A DNA stretch of 64,000 nucleotides from an uncultured Campylobacter sp. (GCF_963526985.1 NZ_CAURPW010000004.1:124001-188000); one strand, 5' to 3'; shown: positions 43,060 through 53,052, counted from the first letter of the stretch. Notes: generated by a model not told the origin, from the letters alone. Made by a program: numbers and translations.

Positions 43060-44436
43060 TCAAATCGCTTTAAATTTAGTCCATTTGCCGTTAAAGTACC
43101 TGCGCGTAAAAAGCACTGCCTTGACCGCCCAATCCACAAACATCGCATACCACGTCCCTAGCATCCCAAGCCCTAGCGTAAGGCTGAAAAAATACGCCAG
43201 CGCAATGCGGCAGACGAACATGCACGCGATGCTGACCCACATCGGATATTTCGCGTCGGCGGCGGCGCGGAAAACGACGGGCAAGGTGTAGGCTAGCGGC
43301 CAGATGAGCACCATCATGACGCCGTGCCACCACACGATCTGCGTCGTCATCGCCGCGGCCTCGGGCGAGAGCGAATAAAGTCGCAGAATAGGCTCCAAAA
43401 GTAGCAGCACGAAGGCCGTGCTGACCAACTGAGCGATATAGACGGTGATCATGACTTTTTTGGCATAAAATTTGGCCTGCTCGAAGTCGCCCGCACCAAC
43501 GCAGCGCGAGATCACGACGGTTAGTCCCATGCCGATCGCCATTCCCGGTAGCACCTGAAACATCGCTATCGTGCCGCCCACGGCATTTGCGGCGATCGCG
43601 GCGGTGCCGAACATCGTTACGAGGCTTAGCACAACGATGCGCCCGAGGAAAAACATACCGTTTTCAAATCCGTACGGTACGCCTATGCTTAAAATCCGCT
43701 TTATCATCGCTAGATCAAAGTCGTATTTTAGCGTTTTTCTTATATGTAGCTTAAGCTTAATGTCGAGCAGCAAATAGACGACTATCGCGGCGGCTAGCAC
43801 TCTAGCCGCTAGCGTAGGGACGGCGATACCCGTGATGCCCATCTTAAAAGTATAGATCGCAACCGCGGTAAGAGCGACATTTAGCACGTTCATGGCAAGC
43901 ATGATATACATCGGCAGTTTGGCATTACCCATCGTGCGAAATATCGCCGCGCCCGCCGAGTACGCCGCCAAAAACGGCAGTGAAAATGCGACGATCGTGA
44001 GATATGCGTCCGCATTGCGTCTGACTTCTTGCGTTATGTTGCCAAATACTGTACCGAATATGAAATTTTTGCCCGCCAAGATGAGCGCGGCGACTGCGAG
44101 CGATAGGATGACGCTAAACCAAAGTAGCTGATTTACGGCGTTTCTGGCGTTGCCGGCTTGCCTTGAGCCAAGATACTGCCCCGCGATGACCGCACCGCCG
44201 GTCGCGATCGCGGCAAAAACGCTGATAAAAAGCGCCATAACAAACTCCACCAGCGAGACGGCCGAGACCGCGCTTTCGCCGACGTTTGCGGCCATTATCG
44301 AGCTAGCTAGCCCCACCGAATACTCCAAAAACTGCTCGATCGCGATAGGCAAAAACAGCTTGACCAAATCGGCGTTTGCAAAAAATCTTTGCGGCCCTAG
44401 CTTGCGCGCGAACTCGTTTGAGGCTAGATTCGGCAA
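43060..44436 (-). CDS. MATE family multidrug/cation exporter
   Basis: 458 residues, twelve predicted membrane helices in two MatE halves (LFLPIAIEQFLEYSVGLASSIMAANVG near residue 24, PYGFENGMFFLGRIVVLSL near 253). These proteins export drugs or toxic cations in exchange for Na+ or H+. I chose the TTG at 44436 because AAAGGAG lies six bases before it; a TTG nine codons upstream is the alternative. It stands alone on the reverse strand with long AT-rich gaps on both sides. Confidence 0.9.
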   Translation of the reverse strand: MPNLASNEFARKLGPQRFFANADLVKLFLPIAIEQFLEYSVGLASSIMAANVGESAVSAVSLVEFVMALFISVFAAIATGGAVIAGQYLGSRQAGNARNAVNQLLWFSVILSLAVAALILAGKNFIFGTVFGNITQEVRRNADAYLTIVAFSLPFLAAYSAGAAIFRTMGNAKLPMYIMLAMNVLNVALTAVAIYTFKMGITGIAVPTLAARVLAAAIVVYLLLDIKLKLHIRKTLKYDFDLAMIKRILSIGVPYGFENGMFFLGRIVVLSLVTMFGTAAIAANAVGGTIAMFQVLPGMAIGMGLTVVISRCVGAGDFEQAKFYAKKVMITVYIAQLVSTAFVLLLLEPILRLYSLSPEAAAMTTQIVWWHGVMMVLIWPLAYTLPVVFRAAADAKYPMWVSIACMFVCRIALAYFFSLTLGLGMLGTWYAMFVDWAVKAVLFTRRYFNGKWTKFKAI

Positions 44437-44463
44437 TGCGTACTCCTTTTTGGCTGCTAGCAA

Positions 44464-44924
44464 ATTTACTTGCGCCGCCGATATTTTGGCGCAAGTATAT
44501 CTAAAATTTAAGATTTGCGTTAGCGCGATTTTTGCAATATCATTACCTAATCGTGCAAATTTTGATATAAATTTTAAAATTTATTGCGCCTATGGCGTTT
44601 AAATTTGCAAATGCAAAATTTTCAAGTAGCTTGGACGGCAAATTTACCCGCACCTTTTTGGCGCAAATTTTGACGGATTTAAATTTGAATTTAGCGATTT
44701 AACTCGGGTTTAAATTTTGCCGCCGCGCTCTGATTTCGCGCGTGGTTTCAAAGTCCTAAAAAGATTTTGAGCGGGCGAAAGCGACGTAAATTTAGCTTAA
44801 AATTTACGCGCAAAAATTAAGAAACAAAAGTAGCTTAAATTTAGGCCGAATTTATTTTTAGCCTAAATTTTAAGCGAATTTTTAAAGAAATTTGAGCTCA
44901 AATTTGACCCCGAGCCCAGAAATT
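44464..44924. other. Gap between the MATE gene and pflA
   Basis: About 460 bases, rich in AAATTT words. GGCGCAA and TTGCGCC occur about 100 bases apart but do not make a convincing site. No gene or tRNA is visible. Confidence 0.4.
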
Positions 44925-47297
44925 TCACTCCACGAGCTTCATCTGCTCGGCGCAGATAGCCTTCCACGAGCTTTGTAAATTTGAGCCGACGCACTCCTGC
45001 AGATACGGCTTTGCTTCGCTTTCGCGTTTTAGTTTGATGTAGATTTCCGAGATCTGAGCTAGCGCGCGCAGTCTGTTTTCGGGATCTAGGCGCGTATCTA
45101 CGAGTTCTCGCGCGGCGTCTAGGGCCTCGCCTAGTCTATCCAGCTTGCTTAGCGAGCCGATGTACTCAAAGTCGATTTTCGGGCTAAAGGTGGCGATATG
45201 CAGGCGTTTTTGCAGGTCGATCGCTTTTTTGGCGTAAACCGACGCGTTTAAAAAGTCGTTCGCGCCGTACGTCGCCTCGGCCATGCGGTCGTAGAGCTCG
45301 ATGACCTTAAAGTCGTTTTTGCGCAGCGTCTCGACGGCCGTTATCGTCGCGGCGGCATCGGTGAGTCTGCCTAGCCCCATCAGCGCCTCAAATCTATAAA
45401 AAAGCACTGGCGAGACGTCGGCATACTCCTGCCTAGATGCGATGGCTAGGGCTTCGTCTGCCACGCGCAAGGCGTCGTTATACTTTTCCGTTTTTATCAA
45501 AACGGAGGCTAGCTTGATGAGCCACTCCACGCGGTCGAGCATGTCTGGCACAAGGATATTTTGCGAGGCTAGTTCGTGCGCGGCGGCGAAGCGAGATAGG
45601 CGCATATAGCAGTCAAAGAGCTTAAATTTAGCCCCGATTTTATCGCCTACGCCGTAGTTTTCGGTCAAATTTACCGCCGTGGCGCAGTCGTTTTGGCGAA
45701 TGGCTTCATCTGCTAAATTTAGCGCAGCCTGAGCTAAAACTGCGCTTGCGTCCGTATCGTTTAGATCGCGCACGGCCTGGGTATAGCGCAGGACGGAGTC
45801 AAATTTACGCTCTTTTAGATAGAGCGCGACCTGCTCTCTTAGCGCCTTGGCGCCGACGTCCGTTTTGCCGTATTTGTCTATAAGCGCGTCGTAGTGCTGG
45901 TGCAGTTTAGTCGCGTTGCTTTCGTCGTTTCTGGCAAAAAATAGCTTATCTAGCGCATTTTGCACGGCGGCGGCGTACTGCCCGTCCGCAAACTCGTTTT
46001 GGTATCTTTTTAGGTAGTCGTAGGCCTTTTGCGTATCGGGAGTGCCGGCTAGAGCGATGCCTAGATTTTTTAACACGGTTTCGTAATCATCATCGTTTTT
46101 GTCTAATCTAGCGAGTAAAATTTCATAAATTCTCGCGGCGATATCGTCCATCTTTTTCTCGTGAAATACCCCGGCTAGCGCCATTAGCTTGGACGCGTCG
46201 TTTAGTAGGTATTCTTGATTTCTGTTTAAAATTTTAAGCATAAAGTCCTTGGCACGGTCGAATTTGGCCTTGTCGATACTGCCTTGCACGAGGCTAAGAG
46301 CCGCGCGGCTAGCTACGTCTAGCGTCTGCGCCGAGTACAGCACGTCCTCATACATCCTCACGGCCTCGTCCTGCCTACCGGAAGCGTAGAGCTTATCGGC
46401 AAACTCAAGCTCGGCTAGCTTGGTGAAATTTGAGTTTGGATGTTCGCTTTTAAGGATATCTAGCGTGTAGTTCGCGTCGCTAACCAGCTCCTGCCTAAGA
46501 TAAGCCCTAGTCACTAGATATAGCGCCTCGGGGTAGTTTTCGTCCGACACGAACCGCCTCATCCACGCGCGCCCCTCGCTTGCGACGTCTGCTGCGCCAA
46601 GCCCTTCGAAGCTATTTTGCGAGTCTAAAATTTTATCCAAGGCGCGCAGTCTATAGAGCAAAAACTCGCTGGCGAAAATGCTATTTGGATAGCGGCGTAG
46701 CGCCGTTTGCGTAGTATTTATCGTCTCATCGTAGCGCTTGGCCTCATAGCTTTTTTTGACGTCTAGATACATGTTTATATCATTGCTATCGCTACTTTCT
46801 ATCGGAGCCTTGTTTAGATCTAGCGGTCCGATGCTAGGCGCGGTCATCTGCTCAAATATCGGGGCGAAATTTATCCCCGCATTTGCTTGTTTTTTAAATT
46901 CGTTTAAATTTTGATCTATCACGATGGCGTGGCGTTTGGCTAATCCGCCGTTTTTGCTAAAAGGCACGGCAGGAGCGCCGTAAAGAGACTCGCTAGAAGA
47001 TATCAAGCGAGAGCTTGCGTGCGGCACGACATAGACGCGCATGCCACCTTTTTCCTCGCGAAATCTCACTTCAGCCAGCGCCAAAATTTTATCGTCGACC
47101 TTCGGCAACGCGCCGCCAGGAAGGTCGCAAAAATAAAGCTTGCGGTCGTAAGCGAGGATCTCCTCTTTACAAACGAGTCCCTTCTCGTCGCTGATGTTTA
47201 TCACGGTGTAGGGCCTACCGTCCTCCGCGCCCGAATTTACGCTCAGGCTAAAAGAAAACGCCAAAATCGGTAAAAAAAGTAAAAAATATTTTCTCAT
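44925..47297 (-). CDS. pflA: Paralysed-flagellum protein PflA (motor disk component), TPR-rich
   Basis: 790 residues, nearly the length I recall for C. jejuni PflA (788). Signal peptide MRKYFLLFLPILAFSFSLS; then a beta-rich N-terminal domain with cysteines (VCKEE, YFCDLPGG), followed from about residue 180 by repeated helix pairs typical of tetratricopeptide/SEL-type repeats. PflA with PflB builds a periplasmic disk in the Campylobacter motor that widens the stator ring. The family call rests on length, signal, N-terminal pattern and repeats. Monocistronic; on the reverse strand after the NuoG-like gene. Confidence 0.72.
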   Translation of the reverse strand: MRKYFLLFLPILAFSFSLSVNSGAEDGRPYTVINISDEKGLVCKEEILAYDRKLYFCDLPGGALPKVDDKILALAEVRFREEKGGMRVYVVPHASSRLISSSESLYGAPAVPFSKNGGLAKRHAIVIDQNLNEFKKQANAGINFAPIFEQMTAPSIGPLDLNKAPIESSDSNDINMYLDVKKSYEAKRYDETINTTQTALRRYPNSIFASEFLLYRLRALDKILDSQNSFEGLGAADVASEGRAWMRRFVSDENYPEALYLVTRAYLRQELVSDANYTLDILKSEHPNSNFTKLAELEFADKLYASGRQDEAVRMYEDVLYSAQTLDVASRAALSLVQGSIDKAKFDRAKDFMLKILNRNQEYLLNDASKLMALAGVFHEKKMDDIAARIYEILLARLDKNDDDYETVLKNLGIALAGTPDTQKAYDYLKRYQNEFADGQYAAAVQNALDKLFFARNDESNATKLHQHYDALIDKYGKTDVGAKALREQVALYLKERKFDSVLRYTQAVRDLNDTDASAVLAQAALNLADEAIRQNDCATAVNLTENYGVGDKIGAKFKLFDCYMRLSRFAAAHELASQNILVPDMLDRVEWLIKLASVLIKTEKYNDALRVADEALAIASRQEYADVSPVLFYRFEALMGLGRLTDAAATITAVETLRKNDFKVIELYDRMAEATYGANDFLNASVYAKKAIDLQKRLHIATFSPKIDFEYIGSLSKLDRLGEALDAARELVDTRLDPENRLRALAQISEIYIKLKRESEAKPYLQECVGSNLQSSWKAICAEQMKLVE

Positions 47298-47602
47298 GCG
47301 ACCATTATACCCTTTTTCGTTTAAAAAGCGCTATAAAAGCGAATATTACGCGCTTTAAAGGCTATTTTTTTACTAAATTTAGCGCGTTTGGATAAAATTT
47401 TATTTAGCCTAAATTTAACTTTGCCATAGCAAGAAATTTGGATTTTAAAGCGGCGCGGCTACGGATAAATTTAATCGCCTCACGTCAAAAACTCCGCCCG
47501 CTACGTCAAATTTGACGTAGAAAGTCCGGCTTTTAGGATTAAATTTATAAAATTTGCCCGCCTCGGCGGATAAATCCGCCTTCCGAATTTGGCCGCTTGC
47601 CG
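47298..47602. other. Gap between the NuoG-like gene and pflA
   Basis: About 305 bases. A small hairpin GGCGGA-TAAA-TCCGCC sits at about 47566-47581, just past the stop of the upstream gene, with AAATTT words around it; it may end that transcript. Nothing else is visible. Confidence 0.4.
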
Positions 47603-48358
47603 CTACGCCTCTTTTGAGATATTAACTAGCTTAAACGCGTATCCGCTAAATTTCGCCCTGCAAAGCGCGACCGTGCCCTTCATCTGCGGCTCTAGCTTAA
47701 ATTTAGCCCTTATTTCTACGCCCTTAGCTTGCACGCTTGCTATATCGCCGTCTTTTACCTTTGCGGCCGCGGCAAACGATGCCGAGCCGATTAGTTCCTT
47801 TATCTCGCCGCTTAAATTTGACCCGTCCGCCTCATCCATAAAAAACACGACGCTACCGTCAAAGCTCTCGGGCTCTTTTAGCGGAGCTAGCTCGCCGTCC
47901 GTTTTAAACTCGCCCTGCTTGCCGTCGGCCAAAACGACGTTTTTGCCGAGCATTTGCAAAAACTCGAATATATTTTTCGCATCCGCATGCGCCAAAAAGG
48001 AGCTATCTATCACGATATTTTCGCACACCTCTAAAAACTCCGCGATCTGCTCAAACTCCTCCTCGCCGACGTTACACTCGCCGCTTAGGTATCCTTCGTC
48101 AAGCCCTTCAAAATATTCGCGCGTTTGCTTGTCAAATTTAGCCGCGTCAAGCGAGTATTTACAAAGCAAAGCCAGCACGTAGCTAGCCGATCCGATCTCG
48201 CAGCGAACGAGATTTTCAGTGCCTAAAATTTTATCCTCAAAGCAAGAAATATATAAAAATTCATTTTGCTTTATCTGCTTTGCAAGCTGCGGATTTTGCT
48301 CGCAAAGTAGGCTTGCCAGGCTCAAAGTTTTTGCATTTTTAAATTCGCTAAATTTCAT
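47603..48358 (-). CDS. Orphan protein resembling the NuoG C-terminal region
   Basis: 251 residues, no membrane helix. The segment YLSGECNVGEEEFEQIAEFLE (near residue 89), the AHADAKNIFEFLQMLG block, VVFFMDEADGSNLSG (near 170), and the ending PQMKGTVALCRAKFSGYAFKLVNI recall the molybdopterin-fold half of epsilonproteobacterial NuoG (IGEEE, then a LICELDD-like block, and P-x-NVALPYxGYxLNDI). The iron-sulfur N-terminal domain is absent and no other nuo gene is near. In C. jejuni pflA adjoins the nuo operon as I recall, so this could be a relic or a retained partial subunit. The assignment is tentative. Confidence 0.4.
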   Translation of the reverse strand: MKFSEFKNAKTLSLASLLCEQNPQLAKQIKQNEFLYISCFEDKILGTENLVRCEIGSASYVLALLCKYSLDAAKFDKQTREYFEGLDEGYLSGECNVGEEEFEQIAEFLEVCENIVIDSSFLAHADAKNIFEFLQMLGKNVVLADGKQGEFKTDGELAPLKEPESFDGSVVFFMDEADGSNLSGEIKELIGSASFAAAAKVKDGDIASVQAKGVEIRAKFKLEPQMKGTVALCRAKFSGYAFKLVNISKEA

Positions 48359-48442
48359 CTTTTATCCTTTAAATTTAGCTTGGATTTTATAAAAATTTAT
48401 TTTAAGAGGGGGTAAATTTGCGCCGATTAGACGCAAATTTGG

Positions 48443-49126
48443 TTATTTTTCTAGGCCGAATTTGACGGCTGCTTTAGCAAGCTCGAGAGTGGCGTCTACG
48501 AATTTATCTTTTTTCGTTGCGTACGGCAAAAATAGCGGTATCTCCGTGCAAGCCGCGATATACGCGTCAGCCTCGATAGCCGCGATAGTATCGTTAAAAA
48601 GACCGACGTACTCTTTTAGCTTGTTTGCCTTTGCGCCCTTATAAATGCAGTCCATGATGTTTGTCATCAAATTTTCGGGGATTTTTATGCACTCTAGGCC
48701 TGCTGCTATCAGCTCGTTTTCGTAAATTTTAGCTGCGGTCGTGCCGGTGGTGGCGATGACGGCGATCTTTTTAGCGTGCGGGAAATTCGACTTTATCGAC
48801 GCGGTCGCGATCTTGGCGATGTGAAGGATATTTACGCCGCACTCATCGGTTAGTCGCTTGGCAAAAAAGTGAGCAGTGTTGCAAGCTATACAGATAGCCT
48901 CGCAACCGGCATTTTTTAGCCTAGTCGCAGACTCTTTCATAAAAGGAAACGGATCCTCGCCTCCGCGCAGGATATACGCCGTGCGATCCGGTATCTGCGG
49001 ATAGTTGTCGATGACGATAGGGATGTTGTCCTGATCCTTTGCGGCGTTTGTGAGTTCTACGATCTTAGCGTATAGATCTATCGTAGCTAGCGGTCCCATA
49101 CCGCCTAAAATTCCGATTCGTTTCAT
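48443..49126 (-). CDS. Aspartate/glutamate racemase family protein
   Basis: 227 residues. KRIGILGGMGPLATIDLY opens the family; the catalytic cysteines lie in IACNTAHFF (near residue 82) and AACTEIPLFL (near 192). It interconverts L- and D-aspartate without cofactor. It follows dcuA and aspA on the same strand, so it belongs to an aspartate-use module; C. jejuni has a similar gene next to aspA. A hairpin with a T run separates it from dcuA, so it may depend on read-through or its own promoter. Confidence 0.9.
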   Translation of the reverse strand: MKRIGILGGMGPLATIDLYAKIVELTNAAKDQDNIPIVIDNYPQIPDRTAYILRGGEDPFPFMKESATRLKNAGCEAICIACNTAHFFAKRLTDECGVNILHIAKIATASIKSNFPHAKKIAVIATTGTTAAKIYENELIAAGLECIKIPENLMTNIMDCIYKGAKANKLKEYVGLFNDTIAAIEADAYIAACTEIPLFLPYATKKDKFVDATLELAKAAVKFGLEK

Positions 49127-49148
49127 GAAAAAGTCCTTAAATTTAAAA

Positions 49149-49170
49149 AGCCGAGAACGAAGTCTCGGCT
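49149..49170 (-). terminator. Terminator or attenuator between dcuA and the racemase gene
   Basis: On the reverse strand AGCCGAGA pairs with TCTCGGCT (8 bp, 6-base loop), followed by TTTTTAAATTT. It lies 23 bases before the racemase start. Confidence 0.7.
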
Positions 49171-49189
49171 AAATTTAGCTCAAAAATCC

Positions 49190-50533
49190 CTACAAAAGAA
49201 TCGGAGCTATCAAAAATCCAAGCGCAACAGAAAGCGCAACCATGATAGTGCCCGGTACGAAAAACGAATGGTTAAATACAAATTTACCCACTCTAGTAGT
49301 TCCCGTATCGTCCATAGCGATAGCGCCCAAAGTCGTAGGATACGTAGGAAGTACGAATAATCCTGAAACCGCGGCAAATGAAGCTACGAGTATCCAAATG
49401 TCTTTCGAATTTTCAGGAGAAGTCATACCTAGCGCGGCAGCGACCGCAGGCATCATAACTTTCGTCGTAGCGGCCTGCGAATATAACAAGCAGCTTAGGA
49501 AATATAGAGCGATAGCTAGCACAAACGGATACTGCGTGACTACGTTTTTAGCTACCTCTTTGATACCGTCGATGTGTCCGTTTACAAAGGTAGTGCCTAG
49601 CCACGCGATACCGATGACGCAGATGCAGGCGTTCATACCGCTTTGAAATGTGCTGGTAGAAAGAAGCTTGCCCGTGTCGATCTTGCAACAAACGGCAATA
49701 AGAAAGCCGATAGTAAGCATAATGCTAATAATCGCGCTATCTCTTGAAAGGATAGGTTTTTCTATAAGCCCTAGACTCTTTGAGATAAGAAGAGCATAAC
49801 AAACCACGACTACGACGCCTACGGCAAATATCGCAACCGATCTTTTAGCATACGGTTTTGGTTCGTCGTACTCGTGCGCTTTGATTTCTTCTACCAAGCC
49901 TTTGGCAAGTCTATCTTGGTAAATAGGATCTTTTGAGAGGTCTAGATCGTAAAATTTATTTACGATAAAGGCCGTAACAAGCACGGCTACGAAAGTAGTA
50001 GAAATGCATATAAAAAGCAGCATCGGGTAGCTAACGCCTAGCTTTTCACATAGACCGCTCATAGCAACGAAAGCCGCAGATATCGGACTAGCGGTAATGG
50101 CCACTTGAGACGAAACGACCGAGAGCGCTAGCGGCGCGCTTGGCTTAATGTTTTGCGTTTTAGCAACCTCTACGATAACCGGTATCATAGAAAATGCAGT
50201 GTGTCCGGTACCGGCTAATATCGTAAGAAGATACGTAACGATAGGGGCTAGGTAGTTGATTTGCTTTGGGTTCTTGCGCAAAATTTTAGATGCGATCTGA
50301 ACCAAATAATCAAGTCCGCCCGCCACTTGCATCGCCGTAATCGCAGAAATTACGGATGCAATAATCAAAATAACGTCTATCGGAATATCTTTCATATCCA
50401 CCTTCATACCCAGTATCGCTAAAATAACGACACCAAGACCGCCGGCGTATCCAACGCCCATACCGCCTAGCTTAACGCCTAGGTAGATGCCTCCAAATAG
50501 GACTATGAGCTGGAAAATCAGCATAATATCCAT
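49190..50533 (-). CDS. dcuA: Anaerobic C4-dicarboxylate transporter DcuA
   Basis: 447 residues, about ten to twelve membrane helices. The opening LGVKLGGMGVGYAGGLGVVIL, AMQVAGGLDYLVQIASKILR near residue 67, ITASPISAAFVAMSG near 150, SGMNACICVIGIAWLGTTFV near 304, and LPTYPTTLGAIAMDDTGTTRVGKFVFNHSF near 395 follow E. coli DcuA more closely than DcuB. It exchanges aspartate and fumarate for succinate. Downstream of aspA after a hairpin, it supplies aspartate and exports the product of fumarate respiration. Confidence 0.92.
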   Translation of the reverse strand: MDIMLIFQLIVLFGGIYLGVKLGGMGVGYAGGLGVVILAILGMKVDMKDIPIDVILIIASVISAITAMQVAGGLDYLVQIASKILRKNPKQINYLAPIVTYLLTILAGTGHTAFSMIPVIVEVAKTQNIKPSAPLALSVVSSQVAITASPISAAFVAMSGLCEKLGVSYPMLLFICISTTFVAVLVTAFIVNKFYDLDLSKDPIYQDRLAKGLVEEIKAHEYDEPKPYAKRSVAIFAVGVVVVVCYALLISKSLGLIEKPILSRDSAIISIMLTIGFLIAVCCKIDTGKLLSTSTFQSGMNACICVIGIAWLGTTFVNGHIDGIKEVAKNVVTQYPFVLAIALYFLSCLLYSQAATTKVMMPAVAAALGMTSPENSKDIWILVASFAAVSGLFVLPTYPTTLGAIAMDDTGTTRVGKFVFNHSFFVPGTIMVALSVALGFLIAPILL

Positions 50534-50569
50534 AGGAAAACTCCTTTAAGTAAATTTAACTTATAAATT

Positions 50570-50598
50570 TAAAAACGCCGAAAGATCGCTCTCTCGGC
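50570..50598 (-). terminator. Terminator or attenuator between aspA and dcuA
   Basis: On the reverse strand GCCGAGAG pairs with CTTTCGGC (8 bp, one G-T pair, 6-base loop), followed by GTTTTTAAATTT. It sits in the 81-base space between the two genes, so it probably lowers dcuA relative to aspA. Confidence 0.65.
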
Positions 50599-50614
50599 GC
50601 GCGCATACCTAAAA

Positions 50615-52015
50615 TTACTTACCCATGTGAGGGTTTAGCATATTTTTAGGCTCTAGGATCTTGTCTATCTCCTCTTTTTTCAAATATCCTCTCTCCAAGC
50701 AGATATCACCTACGGCTTTGCCCGTTTGCAACGCCTCTTTAGCGATGCTTGCGGATTTTTCGTAGCCGATATATGGGTTAAAGGCGGTCACGATACCCAC
50801 TGAGCCGAGCACTGATTTTAGGCATGCCTCAGGATTTGCGGTTAGTTTTCTAACGGCTTTTTCGGCTAGGGTTTTCATCGCATTTTCAAGGATGAAGATA
50901 GAGTTAAATAGCGCGTAAGCGATGCCAGGCTCAAATGCGTTTAGCTCAAATTCGCCTCTCTCGCTGCAAAGCATGATGGTTACGTCATTGCCGATTACCT
51001 CGTAGCATGCTTCGCCTACGACCTCTGCGATGACCGGATTTACTTTACCGGGCATGATAGAGCTACCTGGTTGCATTTGCGGTAAATTTATCTCGCCAAG
51101 ACCGCATCTTGGGCCCGAGTTCATTAGTCTTAAGTCGTTTGCGATCTTGCTTAATCTAACGGCAGCCGTTTTTAGCGCGCCGCTAACGTGAACGAAATCT
51201 GCCGTATCTTGTGTAGCCGCGATAAAATCATCGGCAGGTTTGAAATTTACGCCCGTGATTTGGCTTAAAATTTTATGAACGGCCGCTTTATAATCAGGAT
51301 GGCAGTTGATGCCCGTTCCGATCGCGGTCGCGCCCATATTTAGCACGGCCATAGACTCTCTTGCGGCGGTGATTTTTTCGATGTCGCTTTTTATGTAGCT
51401 CGCAAATGCGTTAAACGTGTTGCCAAGCGTCGTAGGAACGGCGTCTTCTAGCTCGGTTCTACCCATTTTGATGATGTCTTTAAAGTCTTTTGCCTTGGCT
51501 TCTAGCTCGTTTTTTAGTAGCTCCATGGCCTTTAAAAGATCGGTTAGTTTGGCGTATGTAGCGACCTTGATCGAACTTGGATAAGTGTCGTTGGTGCTTT
51601 GGCCTAAATTCGTATGGTCGTTTGGATGCAGATACTGATACTCGCCTTTTTTGTGTCCTAGGCTCTCAAGCGCGACGTTTGTTATAACCTCGTTTGCGTT
51701 CATATTGGTGCTAGTTCCCGCACCGCCTTGGATCATATCTACTACGAATTGATCTAAATATTTACCCGCGATCAGCTCGTCGCACGCTTTTGCGATAGCG
51801 TCGGCTTTTTGCGCGTCTAGAACGCCGACTTCTTTATTGGCTAAGGCCGCAGCCTTTTTGATTTGAGCAAATGCCTTTACGAAATACGGATAATCTTTAA
51901 GCGGTCGTCCGCTCATGTGGAAATTCTCAAGCGCCCTAAACGTTTGCACTCCGTAATATACGTCGTCGGCTATCTCTAGCTCGCCTATGAAGTCGTGTTC
52001 TCTTCTGGTTCCCAT
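50615..52015 (-). CDS. aspA: Aspartate ammonia-lyase
   Basis: 466 residues. TRREHDFIGELEIADDVYYG at the N-terminus, GGAGTSTNMNANEVI near residue 96, and the superfamily signature GSSIMPGKVNPV near 317 (catalytic Ser loop) define aspartase. It splits L-aspartate to fumarate and ammonia, giving Campylobacter both nitrogen and a terminal electron acceptor. AAGGAG precedes the ATG. First gene of an aspA-dcuA-racemase row; the 440-base AT-rich region upstream probably holds regulated promoters. Confidence 0.96.
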   Translation of the reverse strand: MGTRREHDFIGELEIADDVYYGVQTFRALENFHMSGRPLKDYPYFVKAFAQIKKAAALANKEVGVLDAQKADAIAKACDELIAGKYLDQFVVDMIQGGAGTSTNMNANEVITNVALESLGHKKGEYQYLHPNDHTNLGQSTNDTYPSSIKVATYAKLTDLLKAMELLKNELEAKAKDFKDIIKMGRTELEDAVPTTLGNTFNAFASYIKSDIEKITAARESMAVLNMGATAIGTGINCHPDYKAAVHKILSQITGVNFKPADDFIAATQDTADFVHVSGALKTAAVRLSKIANDLRLMNSGPRCGLGEINLPQMQPGSSIMPGKVNPVIAEVVGEACYEVIGNDVTIMLCSERGEFELNAFEPGIAYALFNSIFILENAMKTLAEKAVRKLTANPEACLKSVLGSVGIVTAFNPYIGYEKSASIAKEALQTGKAVGDICLERGYLKKEEIDKILEPKNMLNPHMGK

Positions 52016-52458
52016 ATCGGTTCTCCTTGTGATGAAATTGAATAATGAAACTATAGCGCAATTAAACTGATTTTTAAATTAAAATTTTAATTTTTTATTT
52101 ATTTTTTTATTACGGATTTATCATTTTTTTAAACTTTATTTTATGCTAAAAGCGCTAGCTATATCTGAAAAAAACGTGGATACATATAAATTTTGATATT
52201 AAATCAGATCTTAAGCTAAACTAGCTATATAGACTTTCAAATATCAAAAATTTGTAAGATATTTTCATTTTATTTTATCATTTAGACTATTTTTTATTAA
52301 TAAACTTAAGAAAAGATACTAATATCATCCTATAAATTTAAGCTAGTGTTTATTTAAATTTACACACGCGTTGTCGCGCCGAACCCAAAAGAGGCAAATT
52401 TAATGTTAGTTCTAAATATATTTAGATAAAATATTCCAAAAATTTATAAAGGAAAAAG
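52016..52458. other. AT-rich regulatory gap upstream of aspA
   Basis: 440 bases between divergent genes, strongly AT-rich, with many TATAAA/TAAAAT-like words and no gene. Promoters for aspA and for the membrane protein gene at 52459 should lie here. I cannot place a regulator site with confidence. Confidence 0.4.
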
Positions 52459-53052
52459 ATGCAAACGAGCTTTATGAGGCGTCTAAACACGGCAAAAGCG
52501 CTAGGCATGGCGTCTGGGATTTTGGTTATTTTAAATTTACTCTCGCAAGAGATGGTTTTACCAAAAAGCCTCTTTGATATCGCAACGAGCGCGCGCGTAG
52601 CGATGCTGTTCGTCTCCGTCATCTGTCTTTACGGCGCGATATCAAAGGTAAACAAACTCGCAGGCGGAGGCGTGTTTAAGCTTTACCGCATTTTTATCGC
52701 TATTAGCAGCGCGATGATTTTGATAAGCTTTAGCGCGAACTATGCCCCCGCTAGCACGCATAAGGTCTTTTTTTTCGTTATTTGCGGTACGGCCGTGCTT
52801 GCTTTTTTGCTTTGGATAAAGATAAATTTTAAACTCGGCGCCGTCACGCAAAACGCCCTATTTTCAGGCTACGCGGTGCTTTGCATCGTAGGCACGCTTA
52901 TCGCCGCGGCGCTAAAGTTTTTGCTTACCAAAGCCCTGCGCGATCCTTATCCTATCGAGCTTGCGGTGCTTGGCATCTACCTAGCGCTAGGGTTTATCTA
53001 CGTGCTTGCTTGGTCGAGGGTAGATCACGTCGAAAATCGCAATCAAGACTGA
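52459..53052 (+). CDS. Hypothetical membrane protein
   Basis: 197 residues with about six hydrophobic segments (ALGMASGILVILNLLS, ARVAMLFVSVICLYGAIS, IFIAISSAMILISFSAN, VFFFVICGTAVLAFLLWI, GYAVLCIVGTLIAAALKFLL, LAVLGIYLALGFIYVLAW), evenly spaced. No signature residues suggest a function, and I do not recognise the family. AAAGGAAAAAG lies before the ATG. It stands alone. Confidence 0.75.
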   Translation: MQTSFMRRLNTAKALGMASGILVILNLLSQEMVLPKSLFDIATSARVAMLFVSVICLYGAISKVNKLAGGGVFKLYRIFIAISSAMILISFSANYAPASTHKVFFFVICGTAVLAFLLWIKINFKLGAVTQNALFSGYAVLCIVGTLIAAALKFLLTKALRDPYPIELAVLGIYLALGFIYVLAWSRVDHVENRNQD

